This document shows positions 1-8,128 of a DNA stretch of 64,000 nt, one piece after another (position 1 is the stretch's first letter; the number at the start of each line of letters is the position of its first letter). The notes below the pieces were generated by a model, which did not search any database, had not been told where the DNA came from, and saw only the letters and a list, made by a program, of their open reading frames with translations. A program made the translations under genes and the position numbers. This DNA comes from Methylobacteriaceae bacterium (lineage in GTDB: Bacteria > Pseudomonadota > Alphaproteobacteria > Rhizobiales > Beijerinckiaceae), in assembly GCA_947444195.1 (NCBI GenBank), contig CANEZL010000008.1, positions 90,604 to 154,603 on the forward strand, read 5' to 3'.

Positions 1-782
1 GTCTGCGTTCGTCCGCGACCGTGTCGGAGCCTCATCACCAAAGCTCGCGAGGCCTGCGAAGCAGTGTCGGCAACAGGGAGCTCGCCGAGCTCTTCAAGCA
101 CGATTTCGAGCCGCCATCCCAACGCATCCGCCGCAAAGGCGAGATCAGGAAGATCTTCGGCCTTGAGGTCCAGCAGACGAGGCGATCTAAGTTCAAGCAC
201 GGTGTCACGTTGCGCTAAACGCATGACCTCCAGGACTTCGTATGCTTTGGCGCGCCATGAGCCGACACTGAAGCGCCTGATCAAATCGCGGCGCGCTAGT
301 CGAGCAAGGTAGCTGTTGACCCTCCACCGGTCCGCTTTGGAGCGCCCCCAATCTCGCGTCAGCCACTCGTATGCTACAGCTGCACAACGCGTCATTTCTG
401 AGCGGCCAACTCCTTCAGCAAGGGCAAGCAGCGAAAGTGGGGACGTTCGTTCCATCTGCTGATGAGCGCCCTCCAAGCTTTCCCAAAGCTCAGCTCGCGT
501 GCCTACGTGTACCGTGTCGTGCCAGATGAATACATCGATCCAAATACCGCCCTCGCTTACTGAACGATGTTGGGACGAATCGAGAGACTTGGCTTCAGCT
601 GCTGAATAGATTTCGAAAGTTTGGATATGAGCCGCCGGATCTCCCGGGCTTGACGGGATGGCAACGTGGAGCGCGTTTGCCCCTGGGAATGACGAGAATA
701 GCGGCAGAGCTAGGCCATGATCAGTCAGGCGCTCATAGGCTATGAGCGTCATCGTCAGGGCGCTATCGCCGCCGCCGGTCAT
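1..782 (-). CDS. Unrecognised island protein, C-terminus outside the window
   Basis: Reading the minus strand from an ATG at 782 gives 260 codons without a stop down to the window edge, so the gene is partial. The ATG overlaps the TGA of the upstream gene as ATGA (779-782), the usual sign of translational coupling. I recognise no family. The middle (about residues 130-175, with W-x-V-N-S-Y-L and R-R-D-L-I-R-R-F) resembles a helical, possibly winged-helix segment. No membrane segment or signal peptide is visible. Codon use matches the other island genes and not the G+C-rich chromosome to the right. It is probably the last visible gene of the methyltransferase operon; its job is unknown. Confidence 0.65.
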   Translation of the reverse strand, partial: MTGGGDSALTMTLIAYERLTDHGLALPLFSSFPGANALHVAIPSSPGDPAAHIQTFEIYSAAEAKSLDSSQHRSVSEGGIWIDVFIWHDTVHVGTRAELWESLEGAHQQMERTSPLSLLALAEGVGRSEMTRCAAVAYEWLTRDWGRSKADRWRVNSYLARLARRDLIRRFSVGSWRAKAYEVLEVMRLAQRDTVLELRSPRLLDLKAEDLPDLAFAADALGWRLEIVLEELGELPVADTASQASRALVMRLRHGRGRTQ

Positions 783-1624
783 GCAGCGGCGCTTCCAAGC
801 CGGCGGCGCATGATCTGGGCGATCACTTCGGCGAACGAGTCTGGCGTTTCGTTAGGACGCCAATCGTAGGTCTCGAAGTCGACGTTCAAGTCACGAATAG
901 ACTTTAGCAGTGTACTGTTCGCTCCGTTTGGGTCTTCAAGAAGTTGCTCTGGAAAGACGAGAAGCCGCGCGTGTCCTTGCCTCAGGTCAACGGGCTGGGC
1001 GTAGGCAAGTTCTATAGCGGACGCGCGTCGATCTGGCTTCTCGCGCCCTGTAGAAGCGAGAGAAGCTATTCGGACCCAGTTCTGAGCGACAGAGCGCCAG
1101 TGCGGGATTGAGCTTGCGAGGCCGGATTTAACTTTCGCATCATAGTATGCCTCAACACCGCCGAAAGCCCACTCAATGTGTCGAATCGCAGACGCCAAGT
1201 CTGGCTCCAACTCAAAGTCTTCGACGTATATGGATGGATCTACGACCTCGTCGTAGAAGCCCGCCATGTAAGCTCCGGTATCGAATGGAAACACATGATA
1301 TGGCGCAGGCAGCGCGCTTGGTGACAGCGCAATAGCGAACGGAAAGAAGTTCAGCTGATCGTTCTTTTCGTCGCCACGACCAAAGCGATATGCTGGTCGC
1401 GCTACAAAGAAGTAAACGAGTTCCTTGCCGAAAACGCTGCACTGGCGGCGCTCAAGCATACCCCCACTAATAATGCGCCGCCCCCAGCCGACAGAGGTCA
1501 CGTGCACTAGGTCAGGTGGGGCAACCGAGATCGTAGGGCAAGCTGCTTTGGCGAGCTCGACGAGTTCGCGATTTGCGACGACGCCACGAGGCCTCCTCCT
1601 GGTGTCTGTCGTCATACTTAGCAC
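779..1624 (-). CDS. Unrecognised 281-aa island protein
   Basis: A complete ORF of 281 residues, third in line behind the two DNA methyltransferase genes (143 bp gap) and overlapping the next gene by ATGA. I do not recognise the family. Features that look conserved are an aromatic block Y-F-F-V-A-R-P-A-Y-R near residue 70, a P-F-D-T-G-A-Y block near residue 115, and an acidic, tryptophan-containing middle. There is no signal peptide or membrane helix, so it is probably cytosolic. The start could be M1 or M4, which lie three codons apart. By position it could be an effector, sensor or accessory subunit of the modification/restriction module; that is inference from context only. Confidence 0.7.
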   Translation of the reverse strand: MLSMTTDTRRRPRGVVANRELVELAKAACPTISVAPPDLVHVTSVGWGRRIISGGMLERRQCSVFGKELVYFFVARPAYRFGRGDEKNDQLNFFPFAIALSPSALPAPYHVFPFDTGAYMAGFYDEVVDPSIYVEDFELEPDLASAIRHIEWAFGGVEAYYDAKVKSGLASSIPHWRSVAQNWVRIASLASTGREKPDRRASAIELAYAQPVDLRQGHARLLVFPEQLLEDPNGANSTLLKSIRDLNVDFETYDWRPNETPDSFAEVIAQIMRRRLGSAAA

Positions 1625-1767
1625 TACTCCTATTTGAACGGCGTTCCATGATCGCCGGGGTCAGAAGGCTAGCCTGTTCGGGTTTGCGTTACCACAGCAG
1701 GCGGCTGCGTGGCGTCGCTGGTCATTGGGCGTATCCGGGTATCGCGCTGCCATGTTGCCGGTTGAGC

Positions 1768-2634
1768 TCACTCGGCTGCAAGCGCAGCTGGGTTCACCCC
1801 CATCACCTCGTCGTAGCGACGGACCTTTGCGCCTTTCGACCGCGAGAGGCCCGGCTTCGCGAAGACGATGATGTACTCATGCACGTTTTTGAAAAGAAAG
1901 TTCGGCGGGTACGGATAGCTGCCGAATATGGGCCGCTGCCCATTAGCTGATCCCCAGCGGCCTCCAGTGCCGTCCTTGGACCAGATGATCTCATTGATCA
2001 TCACTAACCCGATTTCACGCAGCATCACACCAATGTCCGTGCTGAGCGGGAACGTGAGCAACCCGTGATCGGTCATTTGATTAACATTCGCGGTGACTAC
2101 GCAAAGCTTTCGTCCCGGACGCAACACGCGGTAACACTCCTGGAACACTCGGCGGAGTTCATCGAGAAAGTCGACATAGCTGCCGGCAGTGCCGATATCG
2201 GTGTTTCGGCCGCCGTAGTCGGCTTTGTCCCAGTAAGGAGGGCTCGTAACGACTAGGTCGATGCTGCCGTCCTCGATGCCGGATAGATCACGAGAGTCGC
2301 CTTTGCGCGCCTCGAACAAGCCGAGGTCCAACTGCTCTCTCTTCACTCTCGCCCGCATTTCTTTGACAAACTTGGAGTTCTGGTCGATGCAAATGGCCCG
2401 ACGCCCTTCGCGGATCGCCGCTACCGCCGTTGATCCGACCCCCCCGAAAGGATCGAGCACGGTCTCGCCCCAGAAGCTAAACAGCTTCGTGAGGCGCTTA
2501 GGAATCTCCGTCGGAAACGTGGCCGGGTGAAGTTCATGGCTGACGTTCGCGATGCTCCAAACCGTCTTAGTGTACTCGCGCCATTCTTCTTTGGTGAGCG
2601 CGCTAAGCGCCTTTACTTCCGCGCCGGGCTTCAT
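1768..2634 (-). CDS. DNA methyltransferase, N4-cytosine/N6-adenine type (TSPPY motif)
   Basis: A 288-residue S-adenosylmethionine-dependent DNA methyltransferase of the amino-methylating (N-4/N-6) superfamily. The AdoMet-binding motif I, DPFGGVGST, is at residues 61-69, preceded by a motif-X-like H-P-A-x-F-P. The catalytic motif IV, TSPPYWD, follows at about 130-136; the serine variant is typical of N4-cytosine enzymes. Most TSPPY enzymes have motif IV before motif I, so the order here is permuted. The C-terminal part (R-P-I-F-G-S-Y-P-Y-P-P-N-F and H-E-Y-I-I-V-F-A-K) resembles the target-recognition end of such enzymes. It starts by ATGA overlap with the upstream methyltransferase. Base specificity cannot be read from sequence. 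Confidence 0.85.
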   Translation of the reverse strand: MKPGAEVKALSALTKEEWREYTKTVWSIANVSHELHPATFPTEIPKRLTKLFSFWGETVLDPFGGVGSTAVAAIREGRRAICIDQNSKFVKEMRARVKREQLDLGLFEARKGDSRDLSGIEDGSIDLVVTSPPYWDKADYGGRNTDIGTAGSYVDFLDELRRVFQECYRVLRPGRKLCVVTANVNQMTDHGLLTFPLSTDIGVMLREIGLVMINEIIWSKDGTGGRWGSANGQRPIFGSYPYPPNFLFKNVHEYIIVFAKPGLSRSKGAKVRRYDEVMGVNPAALAAE

Positions 2635-4535
2635 CCCTCAACTCCCTCATCTACTCTGTTGCGTGCAAGCCGGACCGAGCCGTCAATCGACACGACGCGC
2701 TGTTCGAAATCGCGCAGCATCTCGGCCGTGCTGGGATCGGCGCCAATCAGGTCCGCGAGCAACGTGTCGATCGCGCTTCGCACGTCGCTGATCTTCGTTG
2801 GTCGGAAGGCGAAGGTCAGGCGGTCGCGATTGGCACTGCAGATCACGTCTTGCTGCAGGCCTGCCCACGCTGATCTACCGAGAGTTGCCAGTTCCTCCGC
2901 TGACTTCCGCTCAAGCTTTAAGTTTAGCAGAGGCAGTTCCGCGAGGAACCAAGCCGGGACGTGGAAGCCATCGCATTCGACGTGCCATAGCCAATAAGCC
3001 ATTCGTGATGACAAAATGGCCGTGACCACATCGGCTTCGTCGATAGTCGCGCAACGGAGCCGGCTTATACCGCTGGCGCTAAGTGTTCCGCGCCAGCTCA
3101 GCTGGTCGGGATAATTCCGAAACACGTTTAAGAAGTTGTAGGCTGTACCAGCAACGAAAACGTCGGAACTCAGGGCAGTCCCGACGATCTCCGATGCGGC
3201 CGCCTTGCTCGGCTCGGGGCGAGCGCCAGACCGGAGCCGGTGAGGTTCAAGAGCGCGATACAGCGCAACCTCGGCGTCAGATCCGAGCTTTGGGACGAGG
3301 CGCGCGATTGGGGTCTGGCCCATTCCCGCAGCCCTCGCTTCGGTGAAAATGGTCGCCCGCTGCCGGCTCGTCCATTTCAGAAGGCGGCTGGTTCGGATGG
3401 AGGAAGGCGTCGGCCCGGGGCGCCTGATCGCGATCGTCGCTCGGGTTTTTGCCTCCTCCCCAAAGAGAGCGTGCGGCTGGCGATCGAAAAACAGCAGGGT
3501 CCACTCGCCTCCGTTGGCCGACATGGCCGAGCGGCAGCGTCGGTGATCGGCGGATCGGTTCGCACCCAGTGCGAGCGGCACAACTAGAGCGGCAGCGTCT
3601 TCAGGGCCGCTCGCGATTGTCCAACTCATTTCGATAAACGGAAGGTAGAGCGATGTGGTTGGTCGGCCGTCCGCCATCGGAACGACTTCCCCGGTCGCAT
3701 ATGGGGGATTGCAGATGAGACGAAGCGGCCCCTGACCTGGAGCGAGTTGCCCACGCAGGTCACCTGCGCGCGCAGCGGCGGGCGTATCGACGGCGAGCAA
3801 GTTGCCCCGGATCGCAGCCCATGTCGCCAAAGGGTCCGGAGTCTCGCTTGCCACGCCGGCTAGGAGGGTAAAGGCCGCGAAATCGCAGGCCTGGGGAGAG
3901 ATGTCGCACCCAGTAAGCCTCGACTCTGCGAAGCTCACTCGATCCCCTGCTCGGCAGCGACGTAAGGCGGCGGCAAGGAAGACGCCGCTGCCAACAGCCG
4001 GGTCGAGCCACCACTCGTCCGCTTCAGCGCCGGCTGAGTCTGCGATGGCCGCTACCATAAACTCTGCAACGTCGCTTGGCGTGTAGAACGACCCGACTTT
4101 TTTGCGCTCAGCCCGACTGGCGGAGAGTGAAGTATCTCTCATCACGTCCAGGCGGGTGGTCCGGCCATAGGTATCGAGCAGATATGGAAGAAGCTCCGAC
4201 AGATGCGCTTCACCGGCGAGCGGTCTTAGCGGCGCATCAAGCGCCGACCATTTCAGATAATCGTCGACGCCGAACCAAGCGCCTGCGCGACAGCCGTCGG
4301 CCGCGAGGCCGCTACGGGTTATGTCGACCAGGGTCACAGCTACCGCGGCCCATGCGACCCGATCTTCGACGCCTGTTCGGATCACGTCGCGACGAGACGC
4401 ACCTTCGAGCCAGCCGCCATCCAACCCGAGCTTGCGAGCCACGCCGACGGCAGCGAGCACATGCTCGCGCAATGGCGCGACCTGCCCTTCGAGCGAGCGC
4501 CCCGCCCGAGGCGAGGCTGGCCGGGCCACCGTCAT
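2631..4535 (-). CDS. N6-adenine DNA methyltransferase (Eco57I/type I HsdM-like)
   Basis: A 634-residue protein with the core of an N6-adenine methyltransferase. There is a Y-T-P segment at 151-153, AdoMet motif I DPAVGSGVF at 178-186, and catalytic NPPY at 276-279. The order X-I-IV with a long C-terminal region (about 400-630) is like the gamma-class Eco57I/TaqI group, where the C-terminus holds target recognition. I see no PD-(D/E)XK nuclease or helicase motif, so it appears to modify only. It overlaps the upstream regulator-like gene (4532-4535) and the downstream methyltransferase (2631-2634), each by ATGA. Two different amino-methyltransferases side by side fit an asymmetric recognition site, with each enzyme protecting one strand. 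Confidence 0.87.
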   Translation of the reverse strand: MTVARPASPRAGRSLEGQVAPLREHVLAAVGVARKLGLDGGWLEGASRRDVIRTGVEDRVAWAAVAVTLVDITRSGLAADGCRAGAWFGVDDYLKWSALDAPLRPLAGEAHLSELLPYLLDTYGRTTRLDVMRDTSLSASRAERKKVGSFYTPSDVAEFMVAAIADSAGAEADEWWLDPAVGSGVFLAAALRRCRAGDRVSFAESRLTGCDISPQACDFAAFTLLAGVASETPDPLATWAAIRGNLLAVDTPAAARAGDLRGQLAPGQGPLRLICNPPYATGEVVPMADGRPTTSLYLPFIEMSWTIASGPEDAAALVVPLALGANRSADHRRCRSAMSANGGEWTLLFFDRQPHALFGEEAKTRATIAIRRPGPTPSSIRTSRLLKWTSRQRATIFTEARAAGMGQTPIARLVPKLGSDAEVALYRALEPHRLRSGARPEPSKAAASEIVGTALSSDVFVAGTAYNFLNVFRNYPDQLSWRGTLSASGISRLRCATIDEADVVTAILSSRMAYWLWHVECDGFHVPAWFLAELPLLNLKLERKSAEELATLGRSAWAGLQQDVICSANRDRLTFAFRPTKISDVRSAIDTLLADLIGADPSTAEMLRDFEQRVVSIDGSVRLARNRVDEGVEG

Positions 4536-5002
4536 GGCCGAACCTCGGGCGCCGCAAGCAGCGCCGCCTTAAGCCAACGCTCGTCGAGCTCGCGTTCAAT
4601 CAATTCGGCAGCACAGTCCGAATTCGAGCGCCCAAGAGAATCGGCGTGCGCCCGGAACCGCTCAGCGTGATCGGTCAGGATGTAAGCCGAAACCTTACTC
4701 GATCGCGTCTCTTGGGTCGCGGCCGAACCCGCGCCTGGCCGAAGCAGCCCAAGCTCTATCTCGCGCAGGATGAGAAGGGTCAGGAGAGCCGACCCGCTCG
4801 TCAGGCCGACTTCCTTGCGGTACGCCTCAAATCGGAGATGGCAGTTAGCTTTGACGTACGCGTGTACGGCAAGCTTCTCGGCCTTCTCTTCAAGGTCTGG
4901 TTCGCACCTCATCATGAGGTGAACCTTGCCTGACTCAAGATGAGGTGTCAACGCCGTTCGTCTTTTGTTCTGATTTTTTTGGGGGACGTTGTCAATGCTC
5001 AT
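4532..5002 (-). CDS. Ribbon-helix-helix-like small DNA-binding protein (putative)
   Basis: A 156-residue soluble protein heading the leftward methyltransferase operon; its stop overlaps the next start by ATGA. The C-terminal half (K-V-S-A-Y-I-L-T then helices with L-G-R-S-N-S-D and E-L-I-E-R-E-L) looks like a CopG/ribbon-helix-helix fold. An earlier strand-helix unit follows K-V-H-L-M-M-R near residue 30. The ATG at 5002 lies inside the start region of the divergent nuclease gene, so the two reading frames overlap by 8 bp. Alternative starts are the Met pair M30/M31 (4915 and 4912), but they would remove the first predicted strand. Role inferred: control of both divergent genes, like C-proteins of restriction systems. 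Confidence 0.6.
   Translation of the reverse strand: MSIDNVPQKNQNKRRTALTPHLESGKVHLMMRCEPDLEEKAEKLAVHAYVKANCHLRFEAYRKEVGLTSGSALLTLLILREIELGLLRPGAGSAATQETRSSKVSAYILTDHAERFRAHADSLGRSNSDCAAELIERELDERWLKAALLAAPEVRP
4905..4947. promoter_or_regulatory. Candidate operator with repeated ATGAGGTG half-sites
   Basis: A perfect 17-bp palindrome, CACCTCAT-C-ATGAGGTG, spans 4905-4921. A further half-site ATGAGGTG lies at 4940-4947, exactly 26 bp downstream of the first copy. The array sits between the start codons of the nuclease gene (4995) and the alternative start of the ribbon-helix-helix-like gene (4912/4915). The repeats are seen directly; the function as operator is inferred from position and from how ribbon-helix-helix and C-protein regulators bind. 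Confidence 0.4.
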
Positions 5003-6125
5003 TCCTCAGCTCTACGGGCGGCCGTTCGTCGACACGTTGGCGCGTGAGTTTGGGACCGCGGAACGCTGTTACGTCGCCACCGCCTGGGTCAGGGCGTCGG
5101 GTGTCGGACTGCTTTGGGATAGCGTCACCGGGATGCTCGGCCGCGGCGGCCGCCTGAGGATCGTGGCCGGCATCGATCGGGAGAATACATCGCGAGAGGG
5201 CTTGGCTATGCTCCTCGCCCTAGAAGGGGACGTGCGCGTCTACGTTCGACACAACGAAGCCACACCGATTTTCCACCCCAAGCTGTATGGGTTTCGAACG
5301 GCGGACGAATGCCGCGTGCTCGTCGGCTCCAACAATCTGACCGGAGCTGGCTTATCTCAGAATGAGGAGCTGTCGGCCCTGCTCGTCGAACAAGCCGGAG
5401 GCCATCTCGAACGCTCGCTGAAGGCGTACATGCGGCAACTGCGTGATCCTGCCGACGGCCTCGCAATACGGCTGGACGAAGATCTTCTCGGTCAGCTCGT
5501 AGAGGCAGGCTACGTGGACTCTGAAGCGCGCCTCAAAGGCAAAGCAGGAAATTCTGGGCCGGCTCGTCCAGCGGCGGAGAGGCTTTTCGGTACGCGCCAG
5601 CCGATCCGCCGTCGCATTCCGTCCAAAGTTCCGGTCCCTGGCGATATTGATCCGCGACCCGGTAGACCGATGGCAGATTGGAACCGAGTGTTCGTCAAGT
5701 TGCGGCTCGCCCGCGTTACTCAAGGACAGATTCCGGTGCCGGTGGCGCGGGAAGTTAGGCGCCGACTTGGTGAGAAGGGTCTAGACGGGCCGTTCACCGT
5801 AATCGATCGACACACGAGAGCGGAGCGTCAGATAAGTCCCACCTACCCAAAACGTCGCCCAAACGTGGCAAATACGTACAAGATCGAGGCGATGCCGGCG
5901 CAGGGCCATGCCATCCTGAAGCTTGAGCTCGTAGGCAGGCGCGTCCTGGCCGAGTTTTTCGACAGCGCGCAAGCGGATGGCCAAGCCGTGTATGAATTCT
6001 TGATCGATGGCTTGCGGTCGGAACCCCCGAGCACAGTCGATCCAAATGGTGCCGCCGCCCGACGAGCGGCGGGGCAGAGCCTGGAGGATGCGACCGAGGA
6101 AGTCACGTTGTATCGCTTCGACTGA
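4995..6125 (+). CDS. Phospholipase-D-fold nuclease, BfiI/NgoFVII-like restriction endonuclease
   Basis: A 376-residue protein whose N-terminal third matches the PLD-type nucleases used as restriction enzymes. There is a single H-x-K motif (H94-P-K96-L-Y), followed by the S-N-N-L-T segment (about 112-116) and a downstream N-E-E-L. One HxK per chain implies a dimer sharing one metal-independent active site, as known for BfiI. The C-terminal half (about 190-376) has no motif I know and could hold DNA recognition. The ATG at 4995 is chosen because GGGGGA lies about 9 bp upstream; a TTG at 4989 is possible. It is divergent from the methyltransferase operon, with which it plausibly forms the cutting partner. 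Confidence 0.8.
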   Translation: MLIPQLYGRPFVDTLAREFGTAERCYVATAWVRASGVGLLWDSVTGMLGRGGRLRIVAGIDRENTSREGLAMLLALEGDVRVYVRHNEATPIFHPKLYGFRTADECRVLVGSNNLTGAGLSQNEELSALLVEQAGGHLERSLKAYMRQLRDPADGLAIRLDEDLLGQLVEAGYVDSEARLKGKAGNSGPARPAAERLFGTRQPIRRRIPSKVPVPGDIDPRPGRPMADWNRVFVKLRLARVTQGQIPVPVAREVRRRLGEKGLDGPFTVIDRHTRAERQISPTYPKRRPNVANTYKIEAMPAQGHAILKLELVGRRVLAEFFDSAQADGQAVYEFLIDGLRSEPPSTVDPNGAAARRAAGQSLEDATEEVTLYRFD

Positions 6126-6270
6126 TTGGAGCAGCAATTGGTGGCCGCGGGAGACCGTGCGATCAGGCCGAGGGCTGTACGTTCGAGCCAGTCTGAACCG
6201 TCGCCGGTGCACGTCATGGCGATACGCGGTGGCAGGCTCAATCGCATACAGCCAGTGTTCCAGCGTTCGG

Positions 6271-6555
6271 CTAATAAATTCGCGCATTGTCCCCCGGTGT
6301 CCGTCCATGACGGCGCTCTGCGGCCCACCCTTCAAGGTCCGTCACCGCATAGCGGACGAACTTGCCGAACTTGTAGAAGGGTGGACCGCCGCCGAGTGAG
6401 CGGTAGCACTCGAGCGAGTGCGGGCTGAGGGCCAGGTAGCGAGCGGCCGCCTCCGTATCGACGAACGGGATCAGGCCAGTCTCATCGACGTGCCGGGCGC
6501 GGCGCATGATCTCGGCCGTCGGCCAGCGAGCGTCGGGGTTGCGGCAATCAGACAT
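6271..6555 (-). CDS. AlpA/excisionase-type helix-turn-helix protein
   Basis: A 94-residue protein starting at an ATG (6555) that overlaps the 3' end of the integrase gene by 8 bp. It carries the pattern of small MerR/AlpA-like DNA-binding proteins: F-V-D-T-E-A-A-A-R-Y-L-A-L at about residues 30-42, then S-L-G-G-G-P-P-F-Y-K-F-G-K-F-V-R-Y and D-L-E-G-W. Such proteins next to an integrase often act as excisionase or as activator of island excision. A longer upstream extension of the frame has low-complexity Arg/Pro content typical of an antisense shadow of the integrase gene, so I used the internal ATG. The 145 bp between this gene and the nuclease gene hold nothing I recognise. Confidence 0.8.
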   Translation of the reverse strand: MSDCRNPDARWPTAEIMRRARHVDETGLIPFVDTEAAARYLALSPHSLECYRSLGGGPPFYKFGKFVRYAVTDLEGWAAERRHGRTPGDNARIY

Positions 6556-7951
6556 GCTGCGCCTCCTCTGGAGCGGCCTGTCGAGCGGTCGTCTCAGGCG
6601 GAGCGGAGCGGATTTCGTCGCGCCGACCACGATACGGCCGGTAGTTGCCCATCGCCGTCTTGGTCGGCCCCTGCCGGGCGGGAGCACGAGGGGCAGCAGG
6701 TCGGGTCGGCGCAATCGTGATCGTCGACAGGGCGTCCGGAGCGGCATCGGCTGCGGCCTCGGGCTTGAACGGCGCCGCACACCTGACCACGCTCTGGCGG
6801 CGGGCTGCGACCGTCTCGGCCGCCGCTCGGATCGGGTCGTCCTCAGTGTGGACGTAGCGCATGAACATCGTCACGGTCTTGTGGGCGGTGAGCGCCATGC
6901 CGACCTTCACCGGAACACCGGAGTTGGCGATGTCGGTCGCAGCGCGATGGCGGACGGCATGGGTGCCGCAGTGAGGCAGCTCGGCGCGTTCCAAGATGCG
7001 CTTCCACCCCGCCCAGTAAGTGTTCTTGGTCATTGGCTGCGACCCGTCGAACAGCGCGGGGATGACGAAGCGGGAGCGCTCATATCGTGGCGCCTCCTTG
7101 AGCAGCCGGAGCGCCTCGGCGCTGAGCGGTTTCGACATGCCGCCCGTCTTGCTGTCTGGCCAGACGACGCGCTTGTTGGCGAAGTCGATCCACTCCCACT
7201 CGAGCAGGAGCACCTCCGACATGCGGGCGGCGAACTCAAACTGCAGCCGGATCGCGAGAGTCAGGATCGGATGCTCAAGCCCTTCGGCGTCGGCTCGATC
7301 GAGGTAGGCATAGAGCCGGGTCAGCTCCTCGTCGGTAATGAGCCGGGTCCGCTTCGAGCCGGTGTACTTTTTGATGTGCCTGCAGGGGTTGGAACCGTCC
7401 GGCCGCATGCCCCATAGCTCGGCGAGGTTGAACATCTTACGGAGTAGAGAGAGGCAGTGATTGGCGGCTGTCGGCTTGCCGCGGAGCCGGCCAACGAGAT
7501 CCGCGACGTCCGACCGTTTCACGTCCGCGACCTTGATCTTGCCCATCGCGGGCAGAACGTGGACCCTCAACGTCGTCCGGTTCCCCCGCACGGTCGACGG
7601 CTTGTTCCGCGCTTCCGAGTGCTCGACCATGAAGCGGTCGGACAGGTCCTTCACCGTCGGCGCGGCGCGCGCCGCCTGCCGCTCCTGGCTTGGGTCGCCA
7701 CCGCCCCGGATGTCAGCGAGAAAGTCCTGGGCGAGCTTGCGGGCCTGGTCGACGGTGATCTGGCCGTAGGTGCCGAGCGCCGGCTTGCGCCGCTCGCCGC
7801 TGGGCGTCCGGTAGGAAAGCATGAAGACCTTGCGCCCGGCAGGCGTGATCTTGCAAAAGAAGCCTGGGATAATGGTGTCCCGAAGTTCGTAGTCGGTGGT
7901 GCCGGGTCGGGCGGAGTCGACGGCGCTCTTGGTGAGCTTCATTGAAGGCAT
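6548..7951 (-). CDS. Tyrosine site-specific integrase of the island
   Basis: A 467-residue phage-type integrase. An N-terminal arm-binding domain (about 5-90, with S-Y-R-T-P-S-G-x-R-R-K and L-G-x-Y) is followed by a SAM-like core-binding domain (about 98-190). The catalytic domain shows R243 (A-R-M-S-E-V), H331-x-x-R334, H357 and the nucleophile Y366. A Pro/Ala/Arg-rich tail after about 385 is not needed for the fold. The ATG at 7951 has TAGGAG 6 bp upstream; Met4 is an alternative. The gene ends 177 bp from a tRNA-Leu 3' fragment, so it very likely catalysed insertion of the island into that tRNA gene. The tail overlaps the small HTH gene. Confidence 0.93.
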   Translation of the reverse strand: MPSMKLTKSAVDSARPGTTDYELRDTIIPGFFCKITPAGRKVFMLSYRTPSGERRKPALGTYGQITVDQARKLAQDFLADIRGGGDPSQERQAARAAPTVKDLSDRFMVEHSEARNKPSTVRGNRTTLRVHVLPAMGKIKVADVKRSDVADLVGRLRGKPTAANHCLSLLRKMFNLAELWGMRPDGSNPCRHIKKYTGSKRTRLITDEELTRLYAYLDRADAEGLEHPILTLAIRLQFEFAARMSEVLLLEWEWIDFANKRVVWPDSKTGGMSKPLSAEALRLLKEAPRYERSRFVIPALFDGSQPMTKNTYWAGWKRILERAELPHCGTHAVRHRAATDIANSGVPVKVGMALTAHKTVTMFMRYVHTEDDPIRAAAETVAARRQSVVRCAAPFKPEAAADAAPDALSTITIAPTRPAAPRAPARQGPTKTAMGNYRPYRGRRDEIRSAPPETTARQAAPEEAQHV

Positions 7952-8128
7952 GTTTGGCTCCTAGCTGGACCCGCCTTCCAGGAGCCACATAGGAGCGGCG
8001 CTAGGGAGAACGGGAGCGTTTCACGTCGAGGTCCGGCGTAGGATACGAAGAGCTAAGGTTCTGTTCTACCTTGCTTTATCCTACTCCAGCGCACTCGAGC
8101 GTAGAGGAGCGTAGCCCATTCAAAACGG
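7952..8128. other. Integrase leader and putative att arm region
   Basis: No gene is visible here. The stretch contains an inverted pair GTAGGATA (8038-8045) / TATCCTAC (8077-8084) and several AGGAGC-like short repeats (7980-8000) that could be integrase arm-binding sites or part of the integrase promoter. This reading rests only on position next to the attachment site. Confidence 0.3.
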
